Shown one piece after another: positions 40,688 to 49,197 of a DNA stretch of 58,852 bases. Positions within the stretch are counted from its first letter, which is position 1, and each line of letters opens with the position of its first letter. The translations under genes and the position numbers were made by a program. Location of the stretch: positions 1 through 58,852 of IMG/VR virus record IMGVR_UViG_3300020463_000023. One strand, written 5' to 3'. This DNA comes from a virus. The notes beneath the pieces are model-generated. The model did no database searches, was not told the origin of the DNA, and saw nothing but the letters and a program-made list of their open reading frames with translations.

Positions 40688-40701
40688 TATTTGTGTATAA
40701 T
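40674..40701 (+). promoter_or_regulatory. sigma70 promoter TTGACT-16-TATAAT
   Basis: -35 TTGACT (40674-40679) lies in the previous gene and -10 TATAAT at 40696-40701. It should start an RNA near 40708, 137 nt before ATG 40845. Confidence 0.7.
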
Positions 40702-40707
40702 TAGAAA

Positions 40708-40844
40708 AGCAAATCCACCAGAGCTGGTAAGGTACCAATTCTCATTTGCAAACTACACATAGGAGACGCTCTACGTCGATGATGGATAGATAGCCGTAAG
40801 GCGAGGTTGGAGTCGATGACAGACTGGTGGAGAGCTGAATCATT
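40708..40844 (+). promoter_or_regulatory. long structured 5' leader, possible cis-regulatory RNA
   Basis: The 137-nt leader folds by eye into two domains. The first is GCAAAT/ATTTGC enclosing ACCA-GAGC-TGGT. The second is closed by GCTCT (40768-40772) and AGAGC (40831-40835), and contains a GCC-GTAA-GGC tetraloop hairpin and two GTCGATGA direct copies. It does not match a riboswitch class I know. It may regulate the gene at 40845 or act as a small RNA. Confidence 0.45.
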
Positions 40845-41354
40845 ATGCCAAGCGAGAAAACAAAGAAATTACTGGAGGGACTGGGCAAGATAACAGACTC
40901 TGCTCCCAGCAAGTTCGAACAACAGAAATTCCATTCCTACACTAACAGGTACTATCCCAACCTGTTACACCAACTGCCGGCATCCTACGACAAGGCCAAG
41001 AAGAAGAAGGACGAAGACGGCGACGAGTACATTATGATAGACAGGGTGTATGGATCACTTTATGAAAGTACACTGCACCAGAAAGATGGTACAATCTACA
41101 CAGGCAAGCTCTACAATAAACGTAGACTGGTTACCCGGAAGGATGCAATGACCAATGAGAAGAACAACTTTTACAGTGCCTGCGTGAGCACGGCAGATGG
41201 TAGATGGTTCGACAACTGTGGATTTCCAATAGAAGCACCCACTAAACTGGAACCAGAGAAACAGCCAGATCCAGAAGAACTAGAACTAGAGCGACAAAGG
41301 AAACTGGAAAACGCCAAGGCCAAAGAAGCGGCCATTTTGGCCAATCTTAAATAA
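40845..41354 (+). CDS. hypothetical charged protein
   Basis: A 169-aa protein beginning MPSEKTKKLLEGLGKITDS. YTNRYYPNLLHQLPASYDKA and RVYGSLYESTLHQKDGTIYT precede a Glu/Lys-rich C-terminal helix (ELELERQRKLENAKAKEAAI). The start at 40845 lacks a Shine-Dalgarno sequence, but the gene has its own promoter and structured leader. No family recognised. Confidence 0.55.
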   Translation: MPSEKTKKLLEGLGKITDSAPSKFEQQKFHSYTNRYYPNLLHQLPASYDKAKKKKDEDGDEYIMIDRVYGSLYESTLHQKDGTIYTGKLYNKRRLVTRKDAMTNEKNNFYSACVSTADGRWFDNCGFPIEAPTKLEPEKQPDPEELELERQRKLENAKAKEAAILANLK

Positions 41355-41461
41355 ATATTTCTGTAACGCCATCATTCCGATGACGTCGGCAAAAAAAACG
41401 ACATCTGTGCTTCAATGCACGTGCCGTGCCGTGTGCGACACCGCTAACACAATCAACATAG

Positions 41462-41509
41462 GTATAACACAGTGGTCTTTATTGACTCCTATTGCCTACT
41501 GTGTTATAC
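41462..41509. repeat. 12-bp perfect inverted repeat overlapping the island promoter
   Basis: GTATAACACAGT (41462-41473) and ACTGTGTTATAC (41498-41509) are separated by 24 bp. The right arm contains most of the -10 of the promoter at 41482-41510. This is typical of a repressor operator, or it could form a hairpin. Confidence 0.75.
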
Positions 41510-41510
41510 T
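41482..41510 (+). promoter_or_regulatory. sigma70 promoter TTGACT-17-TATACT
   Basis: TTGACT (41482-41487) and TATACT (41505-41510) at 17-bp spacing lie 10 nt before ATG 41521. It should drive the AT-rich island. Confidence 0.75.
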
Positions 41511-41520
41511 AAAAGGTAAT

Positions 41521-42432
41521 ATGGCAAATTTAAGAATCAGTGCTGAACAAATAGATAAATCACAAAATCGTTACGACAATAATAAATTTTTGCACGTCCA
41601 CCCTTATGACCCTAAAATATTAGAACAGGTAAGGCAAGATATGTTTAAACCACGTACCTGCAAAGAATTTATAGAATGGGTTGATACTCATCCGCACTAT
41701 GATGTAATTGCTGAGGCATCTAGCCAATACATTAGAGGCACTGAAAGGTCTGAAGTGTTTTGGAAATGTGCTCAGGTCAACACAGACTGGAAAGCGATCA
41801 TGGAAAAAATTTCTAATTATGCAAGGCAAAATAAAGTTGATGAAGAATTTAACACAGATTACACAAAGGAATGGCGTATACATGATATGAAAGCACAAGA
41901 CACTTTCGTACCTTTTAGGCATAACAGTGAGCTCGACAATCAAAGAAAGCATGGCTTCAAGAAACAGTATCAGCTCATAGAAGTTACCCTTACAGACATA
42001 TTTCCTGAATTAAAGGAAATCGAATCCGTTTTTGAAATGGAATGGGTGAAAACTGATATTAACTATCAACCAACTAGTGGTGCCTTCCCTAGACATGTAG
42101 ATTTTCTTTCCACAACTTTTAAAAGAGCAATAGAATACGATCCTGAGATTGCAAATACAATGTATGACCCAATGACAAAAAATCCGCAAGGATGGAGACT
42201 TAAAAGAATTTTGTTGGCCATGGACAATTGGTATCCTGGCCAACTTTTTGGATTCGAAGAACACAATTGGACAAATTGGGTAGCAGGTGAAACAATAGAT
42301 TTTAATTGGCCGCACTGTAGACATGCCACTGCTAATAGTGGATATAATGCGAGACCATTGCTTAAAATTACAGGTCTAGTGCGAGATGATCACTGGCTGG
42401 CCAAGAATGAATTTAGGGAGTTCAACATATGA
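41521..42432 (+). CDS. 2OG-Fe(II) hydroxylase-like protein
   Basis: A 303-aa protein. FPRHVDFLS gives H-x-D, ILLAMDNWYPGQLFGFEEH a long central strand block, CRHATANSGYNARPLLKITG the distal His and Arg. It resembles 42665-43387 most (DDWYPGQ..NFE and HSTANTGWHHRPLLKITG). The start at ATG 41521 follows a promoter and AAAGG; an in-frame ATG at 41380 is upstream of the promoter. First gene of the AT-rich island operon. Confidence 0.7.
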   Translation: MANLRISAEQIDKSQNRYDNNKFLHVHPYDPKILEQVRQDMFKPRTCKEFIEWVDTHPHYDVIAEASSQYIRGTERSEVFWKCAQVNTDWKAIMEKISNYARQNKVDEEFNTDYTKEWRIHDMKAQDTFVPFRHNSELDNQRKHGFKKQYQLIEVTLTDIFPELKEIESVFEMEWVKTDINYQPTSGAFPRHVDFLSTTFKRAIEYDPEIANTMYDPMTKNPQGWRLKRILLAMDNWYPGQLFGFEEHNWTNWVAGETIDFNWPHCRHATANSGYNARPLLKITGLVRDDHWLAKNEFREFNI

Positions 42433-42665
42433 AATTTTTAGAACTGAGAAAAGAATTAGTTGATAACATAGATGCAATAACTGAATCAGATGTACTTCTT
42501 TTGGAAGGCAAATTGATATTTGAAAAGCAAAGCAAGGCTGATTTGGTTAAAAAATATTTACAAAACAAATTTAGTTCAACACATAAGATAATTGACTCCA
42601 AGCCTCTAGAATGGAAACATTGGTCAACCAAGTATGAAAGTGAATTACAATTAAGGAAAATTTAA
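42429..42665 (+). CDS. hypothetical helical protein
   Basis: A 78-aa charged protein (MKFLELRKELVDNIDAITES; LLEGKLIFEKQSKADLVKKY). It overlaps the hydroxylase genes on both sides (ATGA at 42429, TAATG at 42663-42667). A small partner protein of one of them is possible. No family recognised. Confidence 0.55.
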   Translation: MKFLELRKELVDNIDAITESDVLLLEGKLIFEKQSKADLVKKYLQNKFSSTHKIIDSKPLEWKHWSTKYESELQLRKI

Positions 42666-43387
42666 TGCTTACTGAAAAAGAAAAATGGGAACAAATTGCA
42701 ACGGTAAATGATTATATCGATTTTTTGGAAGACAAGACTATCGATTGGAAAACCTTAAATGAAAGTTTTATTGATAAGGAAAGAAGCGGATTTTGGGTTC
42801 CAGCCAATATAAAAAATTTACCTAGTGCAAGTGAATTGATAGATAGGCAACCTGCAATCAAAGCCAACGAACTTAACCGAACTACCATGACACAAAGTGA
42901 ACTAGAGTTACACGAAAAACACAATTATGGTAACGGTTATGACAGACACGAAGCAGACGAAAGATTTTTAAAGATAGCGTCTTTACTTGGTTTTAATGAC
43001 ACTAGTGTTTGGATTAATAATCAACCTCCAGGAGCAATGATGGCAAGACACGTTGACACCATAAGTTGTCTTGTGCATGAAAAAATTGATGAAATCAAAA
43101 ATGATCCATTTGATACTGAACTAAGACAACCGGCGAACTCCAAACCCATTTATAGATGTTTTGTTGCTTTGGATGACTGGTACCCCGGGCAGATACTTAA
43201 TTTTGAACCTCAGTTCTGGACGGAGTGGAAAAAAGGTGACGTGTGTTTCTTTCATTGGCGTACGACTGCCCATAGCACTGCAAATACTGGTTGGCATCAT
43301 AGGCCTTTACTGAAAATAACCGGGACATTGAAGGATCCAAGTTGGGTTCATAGTGGCAAAATTAGGAGTTTTGATTATAATGATTAA
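42665..43387 (+). CDS. 2OG-Fe(II) hydroxylase-like protein
   Basis: A 240-aa paralogue of 41521-42432. MMARHVDTISC (HxD), CFVALDDWYPGQILNFEPQF, TTAHSTANTGWHHRPLLKITG (distal His and Arg). Both copies lie side by side in one operon with DegT and transport genes. Substrate unknown. Confidence 0.7.
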   Translation: MLTEKEKWEQIATVNDYIDFLEDKTIDWKTLNESFIDKERSGFWVPANIKNLPSASELIDRQPAIKANELNRTTMTQSELELHEKHNYGNGYDRHEADERFLKIASLLGFNDTSVWINNQPPGAMMARHVDTISCLVHEKIDEIKNDPFDTELRQPANSKPIYRCFVALDDWYPGQILNFEPQFWTEWKKGDVCFFHWRTTAHSTANTGWHHRPLLKITGTLKDPSWVHSGKIRSFDYND

Positions 43388-44438
43388 GTTTGTAGATCTT
43401 AATAGATGCTGGCAGGAACTTAAATCCGATCTTTTACCTGCCTATGACGGGATCCATACAAGTGGTATGGTGTCGAACGGAAAGTATAGGACATTGGTTG
43501 AAGACCAGTTAAAAGATATGACTGGAAGAAAACATTGTAGGTTAACGACATCAGGAACTACGGCCATACAAGGGTCTCTGATTGCATGGAATATTTTGCA
43601 AAAGAAGGTTGCCTGTACAAATTACAGTTATGTCGCAAGTACTAATCAGGCGGCACTGTTCAACGATGTAATTTTATTTGATGTAAATGAAAATGGAAAT
43701 ATTGTAATTGACTCGGATGTTAATGTCGATGCAATTATTCCTGTTAGCCTATTCGGTAATCCAGTTGACTATGATACAATAACATCACACGTAGGAAATG
43801 CAAAAATAATAGCCGACTGTGCCCAAAGTTTAGGATCCAAATACAAAGGCGCTCCAGATGGCAGTCTAGGCGATTGTTCTATTTTAAGTTTTGCAACAAA
43901 TAAGCCTGTACCGACTGCTGGAACACAAGGAGCAGTTTTGTTTGACGACGACAATATGGTAGAAAAAGTAGGTAGGGCTCTTAATAATGGCAAACTTTCG
44001 AGAAATTCAAGGATAGAGTCTCATGGAATAAATGGCAACTCCTATGAATTACAGGCGGCGCAAATACATTTTGGATTGAAGCGCCTAGAACAATGGCAAA
44101 GCAAAAGGAAACAGATATCAGAGTATTACATGTCTGAATTCAAAGATCTTCCCATCTGTATAATCAAAGCAGAAAAAAATTGTGATTCGAATTGGCATAA
44201 GTTTGTAATCAAAACTGACAAGAGAGATAGTCTTTGTGAATTCTTGAAACAAAAAGGCATAGATTCGCAAAAGCACTACACAGATAACTTCGCTGAATTT
44301 TTTGGATCTGGTAATGACGTTATGCCTACTACAGAAAAACTTTGTGCAACAGTTTTATCTATCCCTAACAATCAATGGCTGACTGATCAAGAAGTGAAAC
44401 ACATCAGCAATAATATCAAAAATTTTTTCAATGCTTGA
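43380..44438 (+). CDS. full-length DegT/DnrJ/EryC1 PLP aminotransferase
   Basis: A 352-aa protein. LTTSGTTAIQGSLIAWNI binds the cofactor phosphate, IIADCAQSLGSKYKGAPDG holds the Asp-x-x-Gln site, SILSFATNKPVPTAGTQGAV the Schiff-base Lys, and HGINGNSYELQAAQIHFGLKR the family's later N-x-x-E-x-x-A-A block. It has the complete C-terminal domain that the two short copies lack. Such enzymes make amino sugars from keto-sugars. It overlaps neighbours by 8 nt on each side. Confidence 0.8.
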   Translation: MIKFVDLNRCWQELKSDLLPAYDGIHTSGMVSNGKYRTLVEDQLKDMTGRKHCRLTTSGTTAIQGSLIAWNILQKKVACTNYSYVASTNQAALFNDVILFDVNENGNIVIDSDVNVDAIIPVSLFGNPVDYDTITSHVGNAKIIADCAQSLGSKYKGAPDGSLGDCSILSFATNKPVPTAGTQGAVLFDDDNMVEKVGRALNNGKLSRNSRIESHGINGNSYELQAAQIHFGLKRLEQWQSKRKQISEYYMSEFKDLPICIIKAEKNCDSNWHKFVIKTDKRDSLCEFLKQKGIDSQKHYTDNFAEFFGSGNDVMPTTEKLCATVLSIPNNQWLTDQEVKHISNNIKNFFNA

Positions 44439-45720
44439 ATTGATTAACCCTGCTTTGGTCGGGATAGTTGCCGGACTGATAAGCGGATGTATTCCTGGAA
44501 TTGGCAACTTTGCAAGTCTTATTATTTTATTTCCATATCTAATTAACCTTGACCCATTACAAATATTAATTCTATATGTTGCATTGACAACTATATCGCA
44601 ATATATAGGCAGTATTCCTGCAATTACTTTTGGAATACCTGGAGAGTCTTCGTCTGTCCCTGCTGTGATAGAGTCACGTAATCTTAAAACACCTGAACAA
44701 ATATACCAAGCGATTGTGGGCAGTGCAATAGGCTCTACATTTGGTGGCTTAATTGTACTGGCAATCACTTGGGTAATGTTAGATTGGCTTATACACAGTG
44801 TACATTTCTTTAACACTATAATACAATTTTCTCTTTACTGCATAATGCTGATAGGAATAATTTTTGTTTTTAAAGAGAATAGATATTGGGTCAATGTATT
44901 AATGATTGCACTTGGATTATTGCTAGGGCTAATTGGATTTAATAAATGGACACAAACAACCTATCTCACATTCAATAATGATTTTTTATTTCAAGGTTTG
45001 CCTATGATAGTTATCGTCATTATCTTATTAGGCATTCCCGAGATACTTAAAAATTATAAGACAAAGTTGCAATATAAAGATATAAGTTATCAACGTTGCA
45101 AAATAAAATTTAAATGGATTCAGTCTAGTTGGTATAGCCTGCTAGGTTTTGTAGGTGGTTTAACACCTGGACTCACAACGACCATGTCAAGCCAATTAGC
45201 ATGGATGGATGCCAAGTTTCGGAAAAAAGATCCGGTCGATAGAATTATTGCATCAGAAACTGCCAATAACGCTGGTGCTTTCAGCCAATTACTGCCTCTT
45301 ATACTTCTAGGTATTCCATTGGTGGGCAGTGAAGCATTGGTGTTAGGTTTGTTAGAAGGCAAGGGTTTTAGACTTGACATGACAACTTTTAACGACATTT
45401 TTATTGTGGTTGGAATATCACTGTTGTTTATTAATATCATTGGATTATGTCTTGCATGGCCATTGGCAAAAACCATTGTCAAATTGTTTCGGTTTAACAT
45501 AAAAAAAATATACATGATAATCTTTTTATTATTCATAATGATTATTTTATATATTGGTTACATAAATTATCAAACTTATTACTATCTAATGGTTTCGATC
45601 TGCTTATTGCCACTTGCGTACATGCTTAGAAGAGTTGACACCATGCCCCTTATCTTTGCTTTCTTAATACATGACAGACTAATTGACACCGGATATAGAG
45701 TCATCAGTCTTTATTGGTAA
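44431..45720 (+). CDS. tctA: TctA-family tripartite tricarboxylate transporter membrane subunit
   Basis: A 429-aa, polytopic membrane protein. VGIVAGLISGCIPGIGNFAS and IGSIPAITFGIPGESSSVPA are the signature loops of TctA; VGGLTPGLTTTMSSQLAWMD, SETANNAGAFSQLLP and LLGIPLVGSEALVLGLL are the repeat in the second half. The length is below the usual 500 aa but both halves are present. TctA needs TctB and a periplasmic binding protein; a binding protein follows at 45823 but no TctB is visible. Confidence 0.85.
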   Translation: MLELINPALVGIVAGLISGCIPGIGNFASLIILFPYLINLDPLQILILYVALTTISQYIGSIPAITFGIPGESSSVPAVIESRNLKTPEQIYQAIVGSAIGSTFGGLIVLAITWVMLDWLIHSVHFFNTIIQFSLYCIMLIGIIFVFKENRYWVNVLMIALGLLLGLIGFNKWTQTTYLTFNNDFLFQGLPMIVIVIILLGIPEILKNYKTKLQYKDISYQRCKIKFKWIQSSWYSLLGFVGGLTPGLTTTMSSQLAWMDAKFRKKDPVDRIIASETANNAGAFSQLLPLILLGIPLVGSEALVLGLLEGKGFRLDMTTFNDIFIVVGISLLFINIIGLCLAWPLAKTIVKLFRFNIKKIYMIIFLLFIMIILYIGYINYQTYYYLMVSICLLPLAYMLRRVDTMPLIFAFLIHDRLIDTGYRVISLYW

Positions 45721-45733
45721 TAAATATAATTGG

Positions 45734-45771
45734 AGTCAAGTAAAATTATATGTTTATTCTGTGGCTTGACT
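45734..45771. promoter_or_regulatory. 7-bp inverted repeat AGTCAAG/CTTGACT upstream of the binding-protein gene
   Basis: AGTCAAG (45734-45740) and CTTGACT (45765-45771). The right arm includes a TTGACT, with TATAAT 20 bp downstream (45792-45797), too far for a standard promoter. Possible operator or hairpin. Confidence 0.35.
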
Positions 45772-45822
45772 TTAATCTCCACATATATTACTATAATTTA
45801 AAAAATAAAAAAAGGAATGAAA

Positions 45823-46692
45823 ATGAATAAATTTATAGTAACTCTTATTGGCCTGATGCTATTCAGTAATGCAACCTTTGCCAAAGATAAACTTACAGTG
45901 TTAAATGCAGGCTCAAAAACGGGCTACTTCGCGATGCAGATGACTGCCATATCAAAAGATCTTTCACCACACTATGATGTTGATTTAAAGATACCTGGTG
46001 ATTATTGCACAGCAATTAAAATGTTGGAAAATATAAAAGGACCAGTCCTGATGCCATGGGCCAACGATTTCGAAGCGATTGGAAGAGATGGTACAGGATG
46101 TGCCACCCATGTTGTAAATCCTACACAGGTTGTTAGATATGATATATCTGTAATGTGCCTGTGTTCAATGAAATACGATGCCGAGTCAATGATGAAAAAT
46201 ATACACAACGTAGGACACACGGTGCCGGCCAAACCATTTGATAGGGCAATTACGGCTGTGAATGAATCCTTTGGGACAAAGTTAAAGCCTATCGCATACG
46301 ATGGTTCTGGGGCAACTAAAACAGGACTGTACAATGGAGAAGTTGATTTTGCCATGCTTTCATTTAAACATGGAAAAGATATCATTAAAAATGGTGGATC
46401 GTGTTTTTATGAATTCAGTGCTGACCCAAAAGGGAATTTCGAAGCACTCGGAATATTAGATCCTTCTAATAAATTACTGATCGCTGGGTATGATGCTGTC
46501 TGGTTGGCATTGAACATGACAGATGATCAAATTGCGGTGTTGAAAGATAGGATATTTACGGCTCACCAAAATCCAAATAGTTCAATCTACGGATACACAG
46601 ATGGGGGCAAAGCAATAAAAATATATTGGAACATGACAGCAGAACAAACAACGCAAATGTGGGAGACAAGTGTACAAAATTTAAGAGATTAA
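45823..46692 (+). CDS. Bug/TctC-like periplasmic solute-binding protein
   Basis: A 289-aa protein. The start at ATG 45823 (7 nt after AAGGA) gives a clean signal peptide MNKFIVTLIGLMLFSNATFA. Lobe motifs resemble Bug proteins: NAGSKTGYFAMQ, VLMPWANDF, HTVPAKPFDRAI, YDGSGATKTGLYNGEVDFAM and AGYDAVWLALN. It should bind a carboxylate or similar solute for the TctA upstream. Periplasmic. Ligand unknown; less similar to standard TctC than TctA is to its family. Confidence 0.75.
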   Translation: MNKFIVTLIGLMLFSNATFAKDKLTVLNAGSKTGYFAMQMTAISKDLSPHYDVDLKIPGDYCTAIKMLENIKGPVLMPWANDFEAIGRDGTGCATHVVNPTQVVRYDISVMCLCSMKYDAESMMKNIHNVGHTVPAKPFDRAITAVNESFGTKLKPIAYDGSGATKTGLYNGEVDFAMLSFKHGKDIIKNGGSCFYEFSADPKGNFEALGILDPSNKLLIAGYDAVWLALNMTDDQIAVLKDRIFTAHQNPNSSIYGYTDGGKAIKIYWNMTAEQTTQMWETSVQNLRD

Positions 46693-46710
46693 TTTTTACA
46701 CTACAATATT

Positions 46711-47433
46711 ATGAAACTAGATCATAATATACCAGGGCACAGACTTGATCCAAAACAGGCTGTGCCTGAATCTATATTAGAACAACATCCATGGCATTGG
46801 GATCCAATGAAGACAGACCATGATGATGCTTCCTGTTTTATGAAACAAATTGATTTCGACTGGGCAGGTCTTGAAAAATTTGCTATTCAAAAATGTAATC
46901 AACATCGAACTCCACAAAAATATTGGTGGTATGATTATGATAATCAGGCAGTGATGCACGGGCAAGACAATGTTAACAACATGCCTATCCGGAAACAAGC
47001 AGAAATGGCCTTAAAAGATAATACGCATACAATTCACAACAGTCAATACTTTAAGATAGCCAATGCGGAATTGGAACATTGGTACGAACCTCTATCACAG
47101 ATGTTTCCTAAACTAAAAAAAGAAAAAATGGGAATCAGTCTATTTGTGCAAATGCCGGGGCATACTATATGGAGCCATGTTGATACCTATAGTAGTTTCA
47201 TAAGGAGAACAGGTGATTCCAAAGCCGATTATTCAATACTTCGTAGATATATGGTTTTCGTAAAAGATTGGGATTGGGGACATTTCTTCCATTACGGTAA
47301 TCACTGTTTCAACCAATGGAAGGCAGGAGACTGCTGGGACCTAAAACCAGGAATATATCATGGCAGTGCCAATGCAGGTGTTAACCCAAAAATTACAATA
47401 CACTGGAGTGGTGAAATAAATGAAGAGGATTAA
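46711..47433 (+). CDS. 2OG-Fe(II) hydroxylase-like protein
   Basis: A 240-aa protein. IWSHVDTYSSFIRRTG (HxD), RRYMVFVKDWDWGHFFHYGN, YHGSANAGVNPKITIHWSG (distal His; a Lys stands where Arg is usual). The same WHWDPMKTDHDDASC-type N-terminus appears in the next gene (WHYDPFKKDANDC), so the two are a duplicated pair. Function unknown. Confidence 0.65.
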   Translation: MKLDHNIPGHRLDPKQAVPESILEQHPWHWDPMKTDHDDASCFMKQIDFDWAGLEKFAIQKCNQHRTPQKYWWYDYDNQAVMHGQDNVNNMPIRKQAEMALKDNTHTIHNSQYFKIANAELEHWYEPLSQMFPKLKKEKMGISLFVQMPGHTIWSHVDTYSSFIRRTGDSKADYSILRRYMVFVKDWDWGHFFHYGNHCFNQWKAGDCWDLKPGIYHGSANAGVNPKITIHWSGEINEED

Positions 47434-48094
47434 TATTAAAGATGAATTCAACAAACATTTTCCATGGCATTATGATCCTTTTAAAAAAGATGCCAACGAC
47501 TGCCCATCTTTAGGAAATCTTAATTTCGATTATTCCTCACTTGTGGATAGTGTCTTAGCATTATGTGAGTCTCAGGATCCAAAAAATAGTGGGCGAGGTT
47601 GGTCACACTATTTTGCAAACGATAAAATTAAAACAGACATCGTCGAATCAAGACCAGAATCTTTTCAGAAGATGTTTGCAGTCTGGCGTGATTGCGGCTG
47701 GACAAAGGAAAACAGTTGCTTCTATGAGTTCCAAGACGAAGAATTGGGCCACCTGTACAGGCCTATCATTGATGCTTACGAACAAAAATTTGGCCAGCTC
47801 GAGAACAAACAATTACGTGTTTTTGTGAAGCCTCCAATGACGGCTTTAGGCCTACATTGTGATACCTACAACTCTTATTCAAGAAAGTACAATGTTGAGC
47901 AATCTAAAATTTTTAGAGTGTTTACATTGGTCGAAAACTGGCAATGGGGACACTATAACTTACTTGGCAATGCAGATCTTCATCAGCATAGAGCAGGTGA
48001 CTGTTATCAAATAAAGCCAAATGTGTTTCACCTATCTGGGAATCTTGGGTTGAATCCCATGATCACTATGAACATTACTGGCGTAAAAAAATGA
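47420..48094 (+). CDS. 2OG-Fe(II) hydroxylase-like protein
   Basis: A 224-aa paralogue of 46711-47433. LGLHCDTYNSYSRKYN (HxD), VFTLVENWQWGHYNLLGNAD, FHLSGNLGLNPMITMNITG (distal His). It overlaps its neighbours by 14 and 4 nt. It may form a complex with the upstream copy or act on the product of the PP-loop enzyme that follows. Confidence 0.65.
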   Translation: MKRINIKDEFNKHFPWHYDPFKKDANDCPSLGNLNFDYSSLVDSVLALCESQDPKNSGRGWSHYFANDKIKTDIVESRPESFQKMFAVWRDCGWTKENSCFYEFQDEELGHLYRPIIDAYEQKFGQLENKQLRVFVKPPMTALGLHCDTYNSYSRKYNVEQSKIFRVFTLVENWQWGHYNLLGNADLHQHRAGDCYQIKPNVFHLSGNLGLNPMITMNITGVKK

Positions 48095-49182
48095 CCTTTG
48101 GGTACACTGTTGGCAATTTAAAGTTTGCAGATAAATTGAAAGCAATTGAAGTGTCACTGGAAAGCAACGATCCATTATCATTCCACACACCTACTGCATA
48201 CGAAAACTTCGATTTTTCTCATGAACCAGTAGAAGATCTCAAAACTTTATTGAAGCATGAAGCAGTCAAGATTAGAAGCAAATATGACAATGTCAGGCTG
48301 TATTATTCTGGAGGTTCTGACAGCAAATTGATGCTGGACACTTTTATCGATAATAATATTCCCATCGACGAAATTGTTTGTCTTAAATCTGGCATTACAG
48401 ATGCTGATGCAGAAATTGATCACTTTGCTCTGCCCTATCTTGCAACACGCGATCTAGGTAATTCTAAAGTAAATATATCTTGTCCCTCTAAAAAAGACTA
48501 CATTGATTTCTATAAGAAAGGAATAGCAGAAAAAATTAACAAAGGAATGTTGACTTGGGATCCAAACTTTAGAATTGGAGTCAAACATGAATACTATAAT
48601 GAAAAAAATTTTCGCAATAACACAGTGAATCTACATGGTTATGATAAGCCTAAGGTAATGAATGTCAATGGAAAATGGTATGCATACTTTCTAGACGTTG
48701 ATATCGAACCAACGGCACATACATATCATTTTTTCTCACGAAATCCAAAATTACACAGTAAACAGGCACACCTTTGTATGCAGTTTATGAAAAATAGGAT
48801 TATAAGAGAGTCCGACATATGGAAATATCAAAAAGAATGGAATAACAGTATTGGTAGAGAATCAGTATCACTTCCAACCAAAAAATTATTTTTTGGAGCA
48901 AAGGATAACTTTGTTCCTTACAACGGACACAAATTGTATTACTCTAATGAAAAAGAAAAAATTGCTTTAGGTGTTGCAATCGGATCTATGCCTGAAGCAA
49001 TAGATGGCTGGATCGATACATTGAATGAACTTAAGAGTTACACTACTGGTACCTGGTGGAGTGATGGACAACCTGAACTAGGCACCGTTGGGGTCTTTTC
49101 AAAATTTTATTGCCTAAGCCAAAAAGAAACAAAAACAGTCGATCAACTGTTTCCTGATGGTTTCAAAAACCTAGCAAAATAG
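48091..49182 (+). CDS. PP-loop ATPase, asparagine-synthetase/ATP-pyrophosphatase-like
   Basis: A 363-aa protein. LYYSGGSDSKLMLDTFIDN (about residues 71-88) is the PP-loop (SGGxDS) that binds ATP pyrophosphate and adenylates a substrate before amide or thio transfer. IDEIVCLKSGITDADAEID is the following strand. No N-terminal glutaminase domain is present, so another nitrogen or sulfur donor would be needed. It is the last gene of the island operon. Substrate unknown. Confidence 0.75.
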   Translation: MTFGYTVGNLKFADKLKAIEVSLESNDPLSFHTPTAYENFDFSHEPVEDLKTLLKHEAVKIRSKYDNVRLYYSGGSDSKLMLDTFIDNNIPIDEIVCLKSGITDADAEIDHFALPYLATRDLGNSKVNISCPSKKDYIDFYKKGIAEKINKGMLTWDPNFRIGVKHEYYNEKNFRNNTVNLHGYDKPKVMNVNGKWYAYFLDVDIEPTAHTYHFFSRNPKLHSKQAHLCMQFMKNRIIRESDIWKYQKEWNNSIGRESVSLPTKKLFFGAKDNFVPYNGHKLYYSNEKEKIALGVAIGSMPEAIDGWIDTLNELKSYTTGTWWSDGQPELGTVGVFSKFYCLSQKETKTVDQLFPDGFKNLAK

Positions 49183-49197
49183 CGACTTCTACACCAG

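Noticed and set aside
41350-41357. AATAAATA after the gene ending at 41354
   Set aside because: No start codon within a reasonable distance; the next gene has its own sigma70 promoter. Probably chance in AT-rich sequence.
41380-41520. 47-codon N-terminal extension of the first island hydroxylase
   Set aside because: A complete promoter lies inside this stretch, so ATG 41521 is the start.
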